Positions 1-8,292 of a DNA stretch of 64,000 nt are shown piece by piece (position 1 is the first letter of the stretch; the number at the start of each line of letters is the position of its first letter). Origin of the DNA: CBDFHV01 sp965247705. GTDB lineage: Bacteria; Pseudomonadota; Alphaproteobacteria; Rhodospirillales; CAMCUA01. The translations under genes and the position numbers were made by a program. Location of the stretch: assembly GCA_965247705.1 (NCBI GenBank), contig CBDFHV010000082.1, positions 62,001 to 126,000 on the forward strand. Direction: 5' to 3'. The notes beneath the pieces were generated by a model. The model saw only the letters and a list, made by a program, of their open reading frames with translations, was not told where the DNA came from and ran no database searches.

Positions 1-955
1 CGCTCAGGCGGGTGTATTCGCTGGTGGTGCGGGCCAAGCTGCGCAAAAACTCGGCCGCGATGGCGTTGAGCAGCCCCAGGGACAGGGACGTATCGCCCTC
101 GTAGATGCGGCGGAATGCCGCGCGGGGCAGTTCCAGGACCACCGTCTCGCCGCGGGCCACGCACAGACTGCCGTGATCGCCACCCAGGATCAGGGCGGTC
201 ACGCCAACCATGCGGCCGGGCCCGAGGGCGGCCAGGGGGCGCAGGCCGCGGCCGTCCCTGGCCAGCGCGGAAACGGCGCCGCGCACGACGACGAAACAGG
301 ACTTGCCAGGATCGCCGGCATCGAACAGGGCCGCCCCGGGGCCGGCCCGACGCACCCGGGTGGCGCGGCGGAACGTGTCCAGGTTCTCCGCGTCCCAACG
401 GTTGCAGCAGGGCAGCACCGGCAAATAGGCGCGCACATCGAACGGCGCCCGACCGCCCCGTACTTTTCCTTGGCGCTCGATGTCGCCCGGAAGGCATGGC
501 CCGTCCATGGCCAGCACGCGGGCATTCAGGTCGTGCAGCCGTTGGCACAGGGCCTCAATGGTGGCGCGCATCACGCCCATGGCCGCCGGGTGGCGCTGGG
601 ACAAGAGGCCGAGGAAATAGGCCCGTTCCAGGAACACCGCCCCACCACGGGCGGTGGCCCGCACCGAGGCGGTGCGCAGGCCCGCGTCCACCAGGGCGGC
701 GTCGCCGACCATGGCGCCAAGCGCGACCGCGGTGATCACGTGCTCGCCGCCGCCGGGGATCTTGGTCACCACGTCGGCGGCCCCGCTGTCCAGAAAGTAG
801 GCCCCGTCCGGCGGCGCGCCCTGGACGATCAAGCTGTCGCCGGCGGCGAACCGCACCGCCCGCAAGCCGCCCCGCAAAGAGTCAAGGCACCCGTCGTCCA
901 GCGCCGCGAAATGGGGGATGGCGCGCAGGCGGTCATTGTTCAAGGCGGTGGACAT
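1..955 (-). CDS. Double cyclic nucleotide-binding domain protein (3' end outside window)
   Basis: The minus-strand frame opens with ATG at 955 and stays open to the window edge, giving 318 visible residues and no stop. Two copies of a CRP-type cyclic-nucleotide-binding beta-barrel are visible, at roughly residues 12-120 and 180-300. Each has the G-D-x(n)-G-x-x-AYFL/FVV pattern and a later glycine-rich turn. No HTH is seen in the visible part, so this looks like a cNMP-responsive regulatory module, not a CRP transcription factor; the missing C-terminus could still add an effector domain. The next gene upstream on the same strand (aspartic protease) ends about 100 bp away. The family call is good; ligand and output are unknown. 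Confidence 0.75.
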   Translation of the reverse strand, partial: MSTALNNDRLRAIPHFAALDDGCLDSLRGGLRAVRFAAGDSLIVQGAPPDGAYFLDSGAADVVTKIPGGGEHVITAVALGAMVGDAALVDAGLRTASVRATARGGAVFLERAYFLGLLSQRHPAAMGVMRATIEALCQRLHDLNARVLAMDGPCLPGDIERQGKVRGGRAPFDVRAYLPVLPCCNRWDAENLDTFRRATRVRRAGPGAALFDAGDPGKSCFVVVRGAVSALARDGRGLRPLAALGPGRMVGVTALILGGDHGSLCVARGETVVLELPRAAFRRIYEGDTSLSLGLLNAIAAEFLRSLARTTSEYTRLS

Positions 956-1058
956 GGGCGGGGTGAAACCCGGTCGAGAGAAGCCGCAACATCAACACAG
1001 AGCCACAGAGCCACGGGGATTTCAACGACGGCGACCCTCGTGCCCGGTGGTCCGCCCC

Positions 1059-1784
1059 TCATGGCCGCAGGGTCAGCCGGTCGCCACGGACTTCGTAGGA
1101 CCCGAGGCGGGCGAGAAAGCTCATGCCGAGGAGCGAGCGGTTCATGGCGGCGCCGTTGACGGAGGCATGCACGTCAACCATGTCGATGGGGCCCAGGCGG
1201 ACCCGGTTCAGGGTTACCGGCGCCCCGCGCACGGTGCCGTTGGCGGTGTTGTAGAGGCGTGTGTAGCGCAAGGCACCCAGGTCGAAGCCCAGGCGTTCCG
1301 CGTCCCGGGGCGTCAGCACCACGTCGCTGGCCCCGGTGTCGACCAGGAAGCGAAGCGGGGTGCCGTCCACCTCCGCCTCCACCGTGAAGTGCCCGTCGGT
1401 GCCGGCGCGAAAGCTGATGGCGCCGTCCCCCTCCACCCCCCAGTCGGGTATCAGCTCGCCCAGCAGCCGGTCCTTGAGGCCGGCCGCCTCGTCACGGAAG
1501 CTGTAGACCACCAGGATAACCGCCCCGATGCCGATCCAGGCGATGGCCGATTTCAGGGCCGGGCCCGGCTGGGCCCGGATGCGCACGGCGACGGCGCCGC
1601 CGAGGAACACCAGCAGCACGGCCAGGTAAACGATCCGCACCTGGCTCCCCTGGTCCTCGAGGGCGTCGGGGAAACGTTCGGCCAGCAAATAGATCGCCAG
1701 GGCCCCTACGAGGATCGCCAGCACCAGCCACGGCCACAGGCGGCGGGGCGGACGGACCGGTTTCTGGGGCCAGGGAGAGCTCAC
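1059..1784 (-). CDS. Membrane-anchored retropepsin-like aspartic protease (TIGR02281 type)
   Basis: The protein has 241 residues from a GTG start. The frame is open far upstream, but that extension is antisense to the neighbouring oxidase, so the GTG just before SSPWPQKP was chosen. Three hydrophobic segments (about residues 17-35, 50-67 and 78-96) are followed by a soluble domain carrying the aspartic protease signature LVDTGASDVVLT, with catalytic Asp at about 149. The second conserved block is ...LLGMSFLARLGSYEVRGDRLTL at the C-terminus. Family members are single-lobe proteases thought to act as dimers on the periplasmic side; substrates are not known. It is transcribed in the same direction as the downstream CNBD gene. 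Confidence 0.85.
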   Translation of the reverse strand: MSSPWPQKPVRPPRRLWPWLVLAILVGALAIYLLAERFPDALEDQGSQVRIVYLAVLLVFLGGAVAVRIRAQPGPALKSAIAWIGIGAVILVVYSFRDEAAGLKDRLLGELIPDWGVEGDGAISFRAGTDGHFTVEAEVDGTPLRFLVDTGASDVVLTPRDAERLGFDLGALRYTRLYNTANGTVRGAPVTLNRVRLGPIDMVDVHASVNGAAMNRSLLGMSFLARLGSYEVRGDRLTLRP

Positions 1785-1804
1785 GGGTGAACTCCCGCCG
1801 TAGT

Positions 1805-1872
1805 GGGCCGGTCTCAGACCGGCCCCTACGAAACGCTTGGACCGTGCGTAGGGGCGGGTCTGAGACCCGCCC
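1805..1872. repeat. Pair of REP-like palindromes in inverted orientation
   Basis: There are two 21-nt palindromes with perfect 10-bp arms and a one-base centre: 1805-1825 (arms GGGCCGGTCT/AGACCGGCCC) and 1852-1872 (arms GGGCGGGTCT/AGACCCGCCC). Each carries a CCTACG or CGTAGG flank pointing inward, so the pair forms a BIME-like unit. It lies between two minus-strand genes. A short remnant of the same flank, GCCGGCCCCTACG, occurs near 10935. Confidence 0.75.
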
Positions 1873-1909
1873 GCTTCGGACTCCAACCAACGCCAAGGGC
1901 TCGCGCGTG

Positions 1910-4816
1910 TCACGCCAGCGCCGCCTCCAGCACCCGTGCCGCGTGGCGGGCCTGGCGGCCGGTGCCGTCGGCGATCTGGTGGCGGCAGCTGAAGCCGTCG
2001 GCGACGATCAGGCTGTCGGGGTCGGCGGCGCGCACCGCCGGCAGCAGGCTCAGCTCCCCCATGGCGATGGACAGGTCCACGTGCTCCGCCTCGTAGCCGA
2101 AGGCGCCGGCCATGCCGCAGCAGGAGGCGGCGACGGTCTCCACCCTCAGGTCCGGGACCAAGCCCAGGGCCGCCCGCACGGCGTCCATGGCGCCGAAGGC
2201 CTTCTGGTGGCAGTGGCCGTGGAGCAGCGCCCGCGTCGCGGGCAGGGGCTTCAGCGGCAGGCGCAGCCGTCCCGCGTCGTTCTCGGTGGCCAGGAACTCC
2301 TCCAGCAACACGGCCCGGGCGGCGAGGGCATCGGTGTCCGCCCCTGGCAGCAGTCCCGCGAATTCGTCGCGCAGGGTGAACAGGCACGACGGCTCCAGTC
2401 CCACCACCGGCAGACCTCGGGCCACATGGGGCGCGATGGCGGCGACCGTGCGCCGCGCCTCGGCCCGAGCTTCCTCGATGAGGCCCACGGACAGGAAGGT
2501 GCGGCCACAGCACAGCGGCCGGTCGCCGTCGCCCGCCACCTGAACGCGATACCCCCCCGCCTCCAGGACCTTGACCGCCGCGCGCAAATTGTCCGGCTCG
2601 TACCAGGTGTTGAAGCAGTCGGCGAACAGCAGGACTTCGGGCTCCGCCGCCGCGGCCTCCCCGGCGCGGAAGGGGCGGCGGTGCCAGGCCGGCAGAGGCC
2701 GCCGGGCGCTGAGGCCCGTCAGCCGTTCTCCCAAGGCCGGCAGGCCGGGGATGCGGTCGCGCAGGTTCAGCGCCCAGCCCAGCCGGCTGGCGATGGGGGC
2801 GTAGCGGGGCAGGTAGGCCACCATTCGGTCGCGGAGGGACAGCGGGTTTTCCTTCCTCCATTGGGCCAGGAACTCCACCTTCATGCGGGCCATGTCGACG
2901 CCGGTGGGGCATTCCCGCCTGCAGCCCTTGCAGGCCACGCACAGGTCCATGGCCTCCTTCATCGCCGGCGACGTCAGAGCCTTGGGACCAAGCTGGCCGG
3001 TCAGGGCCAGGCGCAGGCTGTTGGCCCGTCCCCGGGTCAGATGCCGCTCGTCCCCCGTCAACCGGTAGGACGGGCACATGACGTTGGGATCCGACTTGCG
3101 GCAGGCGCCGTTGTTGTTGCACATCTCGACCGCCGGCAGCAGCCCGCCCCATTCGGACCAGTCCAGCGCCGTCTGGGGCGCCTGATCGGCGTAGTCGGGG
3201 GCGTAGCGAAACAGCCGCCGGTCGTCCATGCGCGGCGGGCGGACGATGCGATGGGGGTTGAACAGGCCCATCGGGTCGAAGGCGTCCTTGATCTCCTCCA
3301 GGGCGCGGACGATGCGCGATCCGAACATCACCTCGTGGAATTCGGAGCGCACGATGCCGTCCCCGTGCTCGCCCGAATGGGAGCCTTTGTATTCGCGGAC
3401 CATGGCGAAGGCTTCCTCGGCGATGGCCCGCATTTTCACCACATCCGCCGGGTCCTTCATGTTGAGGATCGGGCGGACGTGCAGGCAGCCGACCGAGGCA
3501 TGGGCGTACCAGGTGCCACGGGTGCCGTGTTTCTCGAACACATCCGTCAGGCGCCGGGTGTAGTCGGGCAGATGCTCCAGGGGCACCGCGCAGTCCTCGA
3601 TGAAGGAGACCGGCTTTCCGTCCCCCTTCATGGACATCATGATGTTGAGGCCCGCCTTGCGCACCTCCCACACCGCCGCTTGCAAGGCCGTCTCGGTGAT
3701 CGGGACGCAGCAGCCGGGGAAGCCGTGATCGGCCATCAGGGCATCCAGCTCGCGGAGCTTGCGTTCCTGCTCCGCCGCCGCTTCGCCGGCGAATTCCACC
3801 AGCAGCAGGGCGTCGGGTTCGCCTTCGACCACCCGCTCGATGGTGGGACGGAAGGCGGCGATATCGCGGGCCAGCTCGATCAGGGTGCGGTCCACCACCT
3901 CCACCGCCGCCGGGTCAAGGGCGACCACGTGCCGGGTGATCTCCATGGCGTCGTGAAAGCTGGAAAAGCGGCAAACGCCCAGCGCCTTGTGGGGTGGGAT
4001 CGGCTGCAGGTCCAGCTCCAGGGCGGTGAAGAAGGCCAGGGTCCCCTCGGAGCCGACCAGCATCCGCGCCATGTTGTGGCCGTGGCCCGAGATGCTGTCG
4101 ATGTTGTAGCCGCCGACCCGGCGCAGCAGCTTCGGCAGCCGGCTGTCGATTTCGTCGGCTTCCCGTTCGGCGATGGCGCGCAGGCGAGCCACCAAATCGC
4201 GGTAGCCGGGGGCGCCCTCGACGCCGTTCAGTCCCTGGGGCACCGGGCCGAAGGTCCATTGCTGGCCGTCGGCCATGATGGCGTCGATGGCGCCGACGTT
4301 GTGGACCATGTTGCCGTAGCGGATGGAGCGCGACCCACAGGAATTGTTGCCCGCCATGCCGCCGATGGTGGCGCGGCTGGCCGTCGACGGGTCGATGGGG
4401 AAAAACAGGCCGTGGGGCTTGAGCTGCTTGTTGAGGTCATCGAGGACCACGCCGGGCCGCACCCGAACCCGCCGGGCATCGGTATCCAGGTCCAGCACCC
4501 CGGCGAAGTGCTTGGAGCAGTCGACCACGATGGCTTCGGCGACGGTCTGGCCGCACTGGGACGTGCCGCCGCCCCGGGGCAGGACCGGCACTCCTTCCTC
4601 GGCAGCAATGGCGATAGTGGCGCGGATGTCGTCCACCGACTTCGGCACCACCACGCCGATGGGCTCCACCTGGTAGATGGAGGCATCGGTGCTGTAGCGA
4701 CCACGGTCGAAGGGATCGAACAGCACCTCGCCGGCGACCTCGCGCCGCAGGCGGGCGGCCAAGGCCGGATCGCCCACCCGATGGGCGTTGGGACGAAAGG
4801 GAGCGTCGGCGGTCAT
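1910..4816 (-). CDS. FAD-linked oxidase fused to Fe-S/CCG domain (YdiJ-like D-2-hydroxyacid dehydrogenase)
   Basis: The protein has 968 residues from ATG at 4816. The order is: an FAD_binding_4 (PCMH-type) domain in the first about 200 residues with PRGGGTSQCGQ; the FAD-oxidase C domain to about 500; a ferredoxin-like segment with CNNNGAC (about 565) and CVACKGCRRECP (about 625); and a C-terminal cysteine-rich CCG domain with the CHQKAFGAM and CCGMAGAFGYE blocks. This architecture matches E. coli YdiJ and bacterial D-lactate/D-2-hydroxyglutarate dehydrogenases that pass electrons to the quinone pool. The exact substrate cannot be read from sequence. It is divergent from the aminotransferase-sulfatase pair, and the 113-bp gap is the likely shared control region. 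Confidence 0.85.
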   Translation of the reverse strand: MTADAPFRPNAHRVGDPALAARLRREVAGEVLFDPFDRGRYSTDASIYQVEPIGVVVPKSVDDIRATIAIAAEEGVPVLPRGGGTSQCGQTVAEAIVVDCSKHFAGVLDLDTDARRVRVRPGVVLDDLNKQLKPHGLFFPIDPSTASRATIGGMAGNNSCGSRSIRYGNMVHNVGAIDAIMADGQQWTFGPVPQGLNGVEGAPGYRDLVARLRAIAEREADEIDSRLPKLLRRVGGYNIDSISGHGHNMARMLVGSEGTLAFFTALELDLQPIPPHKALGVCRFSSFHDAMEITRHVVALDPAAVEVVDRTLIELARDIAAFRPTIERVVEGEPDALLLVEFAGEAAAEQERKLRELDALMADHGFPGCCVPITETALQAAVWEVRKAGLNIMMSMKGDGKPVSFIEDCAVPLEHLPDYTRRLTDVFEKHGTRGTWYAHASVGCLHVRPILNMKDPADVVKMRAIAEEAFAMVREYKGSHSGEHGDGIVRSEFHEVMFGSRIVRALEEIKDAFDPMGLFNPHRIVRPPRMDDRRLFRYAPDYADQAPQTALDWSEWGGLLPAVEMCNNNGACRKSDPNVMCPSYRLTGDERHLTRGRANSLRLALTGQLGPKALTSPAMKEAMDLCVACKGCRRECPTGVDMARMKVEFLAQWRKENPLSLRDRMVAYLPRYAPIASRLGWALNLRDRIPGLPALGERLTGLSARRPLPAWHRRPFRAGEAAAAEPEVLLFADCFNTWYEPDNLRAAVKVLEAGGYRVQVAGDGDRPLCCGRTFLSVGLIEEARAEARRTVAAIAPHVARGLPVVGLEPSCLFTLRDEFAGLLPGADTDALAARAVLLEEFLATENDAGRLRLPLKPLPATRALLHGHCHQKAFGAMDAVRAALGLVPDLRVETVAASCCGMAGAFGYEAEHVDLSIAMGELSLLPAVRAADPDSLIVADGFSCRHQIADGTGRQARHAARVLEAALA

Positions 4817-4929
4817 GGTGGACGCGAGAGTCCTTCCTCTCTCCTCACCCGTCAACGGCAATCGCTTGTCGCGGCGGTACTCCGGCTGGCATAAGGCTAG
4901 GACCCCAGGGCGATCCGGACTTTTCCGCC

Positions 4930-6105
4930 ATGACCGCATCCGAACCCAGCGGCCGCCACTTTCTGCAGATTCCCGGGCCCACCAACGTTCCCGACCGGGT
5001 GCTTAGGGCCATCGACCGGCCGACCATCGACCACCGGGGGCCGGCCTTCCAGGTCCTGACCCGCGAGGTGCTGGACGGCCTCAGGCAGGTCTTCCAAACC
5101 GACTCCCCGGTGGTGGTGTTTCCCTCCTCGGGCACCGGGGCTTGGGAAGCGGCCCTGGTCAACACCCTGTCGCCCGGCGATCGGGTGCTGATGTACGAGA
5201 CCGGCCACTTCGCCAGCCAGTGGCGGCGAATCGCCGAACGCCTGGGCCTGGACGTCCTGTTCCTGCAGGCCGACTGGCGCTCGGCGGTGGACCCGGCGGC
5301 CCTGGAAGCGGAACTGGCGGAAGACAAGGCCATCAAGGCGGTCTGCGTGGTCCACAACGAGACCTCCACCGGCGTCACCAGCCCCATCGCCCCGGTGCGC
5401 GCGGCTATGGACCGGGTGGGCCACCCGGCGCTGCTGATGGTGGACACCATTTCGTCCCTCGGGTCGATGGACTACCGGCACCGGGACTGGGGCGTCGACG
5501 TGACCATTTGCGGGTCGCAAAAAGGACTGATGCTGCCGCCGGGCCTGGGCTTCAACGCGGTCAGCGACAAGGCCTTGGCCGCCGCCCGGGAGGCGCGCCT
5601 GCCGCGAGCCTACTGGGATTGGGCGGAGATCCTGAAGACCAACGAAGCCGACCTCTTTCCCTACACCCCGGCCACCAACCTGCTGCTCGGCCTCAAGGAG
5701 GCGCTGGCCATGCTGCTGGAGGAGGGACTACAGGCCGTCTTCGCCCGCCACGCCCGCCACGGCGAGGCGGCCCGCCGGGCGGTCGCCGCCTGGGGCCTGG
5801 AGCTGGTCTGTCGCCAACCGGACCATGCGTCGAACTCCCTGACCGCCGTGTTCCTGCCCGAAGGGCACGACGCGGACGCCTTCCGCGGTGTGGTGCTGGA
5901 CGCCTTCAACATGTCCCTGGGCAATGGGCTGGGGCGGCTGGCGGGACGCGCCTTCCGCATCGGCCACTTGGGCGACTTCAACGACCTGATGCTGGCCGGC
6001 ACCCTTTCCGGGGTGGAGATGGGCCTGAAGCGGGCCGGCGTGCCGCACAAGCCCGGCGGCGTCCAGGCGGCGTTGGATTTCCTGGCCGGCAATCGCGAGG
6101 AGTGA
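4930..6105 (+). CDS. Class V PLP aminotransferase (serine/alanine-glyoxylate aminotransferase-like)
   Basis: The protein has 391 residues. It opens with the FLQIPGPTNVPDRVLRA block typical of serine-glyoxylate and alanine-glyoxylate aminotransferases. The PLP Schiff-base lysine is K198 in CGSQKGLMLPPG, and the cofactor Asp lies in MVDTISSLGSMD. Length and fold are full. Such enzymes transaminate small 2-oxo acids. The neighbourhood (divergent 2-hydroxyacid dehydrogenase, downstream sulfatase three bases away) suggests catabolism of a small aminated or sulfated compound, but this is an inference; the amino donor is not known. Confidence 0.85.
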   Translation: MTASEPSGRHFLQIPGPTNVPDRVLRAIDRPTIDHRGPAFQVLTREVLDGLRQVFQTDSPVVVFPSSGTGAWEAALVNTLSPGDRVLMYETGHFASQWRRIAERLGLDVLFLQADWRSAVDPAALEAELAEDKAIKAVCVVHNETSTGVTSPIAPVRAAMDRVGHPALLMVDTISSLGSMDYRHRDWGVDVTICGSQKGLMLPPGLGFNAVSDKALAAAREARLPRAYWDWAEILKTNEADLFPYTPATNLLLGLKEALAMLLEEGLQAVFARHARHGEAARRAVAAWGLELVCRQPDHASNSLTAVFLPEGHDADAFRGVVLDAFNMSLGNGLGRLAGRAFRIGHLGDFNDLMLAGTLSGVEMGLKRAGVPHKPGGVQAALDFLAGNREE

Positions 6106-6108
6106 ACC

Positions 6109-7704
6109 ATGGCCGAACGTCGCCCCAACATCCTGTGGTTCATTCCCGATCAGCAGCGGGCCGACACCATCGGCGCGCTGGGCAATCCGGCCATCAACAC
6201 CCCCAACCTGGACAAGCTGGTCTCGCGGGGTGTCGCCTTCCGCCGCAACTACATCCAGAACCAGGTCTGCACGCCGTCGCGGGCCAGCTTCCTCACCGGG
6301 CGCTATCCGGCCACCACCCAGGTCTACCGCAACGGCATCCCCAATTTTCCCAAGCACGAGGTGATTGTCACCCGGCTTCTGGCCGAACACGGCTACGACG
6401 GCTGCCTGTGCGGCAAGCTGCACCTGTCGGCGGCCAAGTACGCGGAGGAACGCCACGACGACGGCTACCGAGTCTACAACTGGGCCCACATCTCGCTGCC
6501 GACCATCGAGCAGATGTCCTCCAACCAGTACCTGATCTGGCTCAAGGAGACCAAGGGCATCGACCCCTTCGCGCTGTTCGCCGATTACGACCGTGCGGTC
6601 GCCTTTCCTGGTGTGCCCTCGGACCTGCACCATGTCACCTGGTGCACGGACCGGGCGCTGGAGTTCCTGGAGGACGGTCGCGACAAGAACAAACCCTGGC
6701 TGCTGTCGGTCAATATTTTCGATCCCCACAACCCCTACGACCCGCCGCCCGAGTACTGGGATCGCTACGACCCCGCGGCCATGCCCCAGGCCCTGTTCCG
6801 GGAAGAGGAACTGGAAAGCCAGAAACGCTTCGCCGCCGTGCGCCAGCCCAACCCGCTGCCCATCGACCCGCGCGGGCCCATGCCGGACCTGAAGGCGTTG
6901 AACATCCCCGGCAATGTTCGCGAGATCGTCTCCACCGCCCCGCCCACCTTCAACGCCCAGGTCGCCAAAGCCGGCTACTACGGCATGATCGAGCATGTGG
7001 ATCATCACCTGGGGCGTCTGATGGACGCGGTCGAGGCCATGGGCGAGCTCGACAACACCATCATCGTCTACATGTCGGACCACGGAGAGATGCTGGGCGA
7101 CCACGGCTGCTTGTGGAAAAGCGCCCGCGCCTACGACGGCCTGGTGAAGGTGCCGCTGATCCTGTCGTGGCCCGCCCGATGGCTGAAGGACCGGCGGTCC
7201 GACGCGCTGACCGAACTGGTGGACGTGGCGCCGACCCTGCTGGAAGCCGCCAGCGCGCCCGCGTACCCCGACATGCAGGGCCGCTCACTGCACCGGCTCC
7301 TCAGCGGCGAGGCGCCCCTGGATGCCCACAAGGACATCGTGGTCACCGATTTCTACGATTCCCTGGGACGGGGCGACCCGGACGACTGGACCCGCTCGAC
7401 CATGACCTTCGATGGCGAGACCAAGCTGGTCGTCTACCACAACGAGGGCCTGGGCGAGCTGTTCGACCATACCAGCGACCCCGACGAATTCGTCAACCTG
7501 TGGGACGACCCGGGCGCCCGGGACCTGAAGCAGGAACGCCTGCTCTCACACCTGCGGGCGGTCACCGCGACCACCAGCTCCGGCCCCGGGGCGGGTGTCG
7601 ATGTCGTAGGGTGCGGGACCGGTGGGGTCGAAACCCGACCTCCCCCACACGCTCGAGTCTCGTCTAGTCGATTCTTTCAGGTTAGAATGCGACGATGCAG
7701 GTAA
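6109..7704 (+). CDS. Sulfatase / phosphonate monoester hydrolase-family enzyme
   Basis: The protein has 531 residues and starts three bases after the aminotransferase stop, with an AGGAG Shine-Dalgarno. The formylglycine motif is CTPSR (C54, R58); metal ligands are D14-Q15 in FIPDQQRAD and D324-H325 in MSDHGEMLGDHG. The Asp-Gln and Asp-His pairs resemble those described for phosphonate monoester hydrolases, so a promiscuous PMH/sulfatase is as likely as a strict sulfatase. No signal peptide is seen, so it is probably cytoplasmic. The last about 40 residues (after LLSHLRAVTATT) look like translated intergenic repeat DNA and run into the antitoxin start, suggesting that the native 3' end was replaced. 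A formylglycine-generating enzyme is not in the window. Confidence 0.85.
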   Translation: MAERRPNILWFIPDQQRADTIGALGNPAINTPNLDKLVSRGVAFRRNYIQNQVCTPSRASFLTGRYPATTQVYRNGIPNFPKHEVIVTRLLAEHGYDGCLCGKLHLSAAKYAEERHDDGYRVYNWAHISLPTIEQMSSNQYLIWLKETKGIDPFALFADYDRAVAFPGVPSDLHHVTWCTDRALEFLEDGRDKNKPWLLSVNIFDPHNPYDPPPEYWDRYDPAAMPQALFREEELESQKRFAAVRQPNPLPIDPRGPMPDLKALNIPGNVREIVSTAPPTFNAQVAKAGYYGMIEHVDHHLGRLMDAVEAMGELDNTIIVYMSDHGEMLGDHGCLWKSARAYDGLVKVPLILSWPARWLKDRRSDALTELVDVAPTLLEAASAPAYPDMQGRSLHRLLSGEAPLDAHKDIVVTDFYDSLGRGDPDDWTRSTMTFDGETKLVVYHNEGLGELFDHTSDPDEFVNLWDDPGARDLKQERLLSHLRAVTATTSSGPGAGVDVVGCGTGGVETRPPPHARVSSSRFFQVRMRRCR

Positions 7705-7958
7705 CGCTCACCAAACAGCAGGAAGAAGCCGTCGATCGCTTGGTGGCGGCTGGCATCTTCTCCAACAAGGAAGAAGCCATCGCCAGAAGCTTCGATTGGC
7801 TCGAAGAGCAGGCCCGGAGGTTGAAGGCCTTGAGGGCCGACGTTCAAATGGGAATCGACCAGCTGGATAGAGGTGAAGGCAAACCCTTCGACCCTGAAGA
7901 ACTCAAGCGCTACTTGCTGGATCAGCTAGCGAATGAAGAGGCAACGCCAGGCGCCTGA
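7695..7958 (+). CDS. ParD-like antitoxin
   Basis: The protein has 87 residues. The N-terminal MQVTLTKQQEEAVDRLVAAG and the following helix-turn-helix (FSNKEEAIARSFDWLEEQ) look like a ribbon-helix-helix (CopG/ParD) DNA-binding module. The charged C-terminal half would wrap the toxin. Its start lies inside the sulfatase 3' end (10-nt overlap) and its TGA shares a base with the toxin ATG (TGATG), which is typical translational coupling. The role is neutralisation of the toxin and autorepression. Confidence 0.8.
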   Translation: MQVTLTKQQEEAVDRLVAAGIFSNKEEAIARSFDWLEEQARRLKALRADVQMGIDQLDRGEGKPFDPEELKRYLLDQLANEEATPGA

Positions 7959-8251
7959 TGCCTCAGGTGACCATTGCCCCCGACGCTGAGCACGATCTGA
8001 TACAAATCGGCCTCTACATAGCCCGCGACAACCCGGGTAGGGCGATTGCATTCGTTGACGAGATCACCGATACGTTTGAAGAGTTGGCCCATCAGCCGAG
8101 AATGGGGCGAGATCGAGTCGACGTGTTACCTAATCTGCGGGGCTTTTCCCATGGCGACTACCTCATTTTCTACCGCATCGTCGAGCAGGGCATCGAAGTC
8201 GCACGCGTAATTCACGGTGCGCGAGATATCTCGGCGATGTTCAAGAGGTAG
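7958..8251 (+). CDS. ParE/RelE-superfamily toxin
   Basis: The protein has 97 residues. It shows the RelE/ParE plasmid stabilisation pattern: ...APDAEHDLIQIGLYIARDNPGRAIAFVDEI, then PRMGR, LRGFSHGDYLIFYRI and VARVIHGARDISAMF. Coupling to a ParD-like antitoxin favours ParE (gyrase inhibition) over an mRNA interferase, but the sequence alone does not settle this. It is convergent with rmuC after a gap of about 40 bp that contains the GC-rich inverted repeat GGCCCG...CGGGCC. Confidence 0.85.
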   Translation: MPQVTIAPDAEHDLIQIGLYIARDNPGRAIAFVDEITDTFEELAHQPRMGRDRVDVLPNLRGFSHGDYLIFYRIVEQGIEVARVIHGARDISAMFKR

Positions 8252-8292
8252 GCCCGGCCGAGCCCGGGCGGGCCGGTGGATGGAGGCCCCCC

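Noticed and set aside
1787..4894. Plus-strand open frame of more than 1000 codons opposite the FAD/Fe-S oxidase
   Set aside because: It is antisense to a protein with clear FAD and Fe-S motifs; the composition (Gln/His/Gly-rich, no domains) is typical of a high-GC shadow frame.
5142..7667. Long plus-strand frame across the aminotransferase and sulfatase
   Set aside because: It is a second frame of two well-supported enzymes and shows no motif of its own.
8252..8292. GC-rich inverted repeat between the toxin and rmuC as a terminator
   Set aside because: The stem is only 6 bp with no T-run; too weak to annotate.
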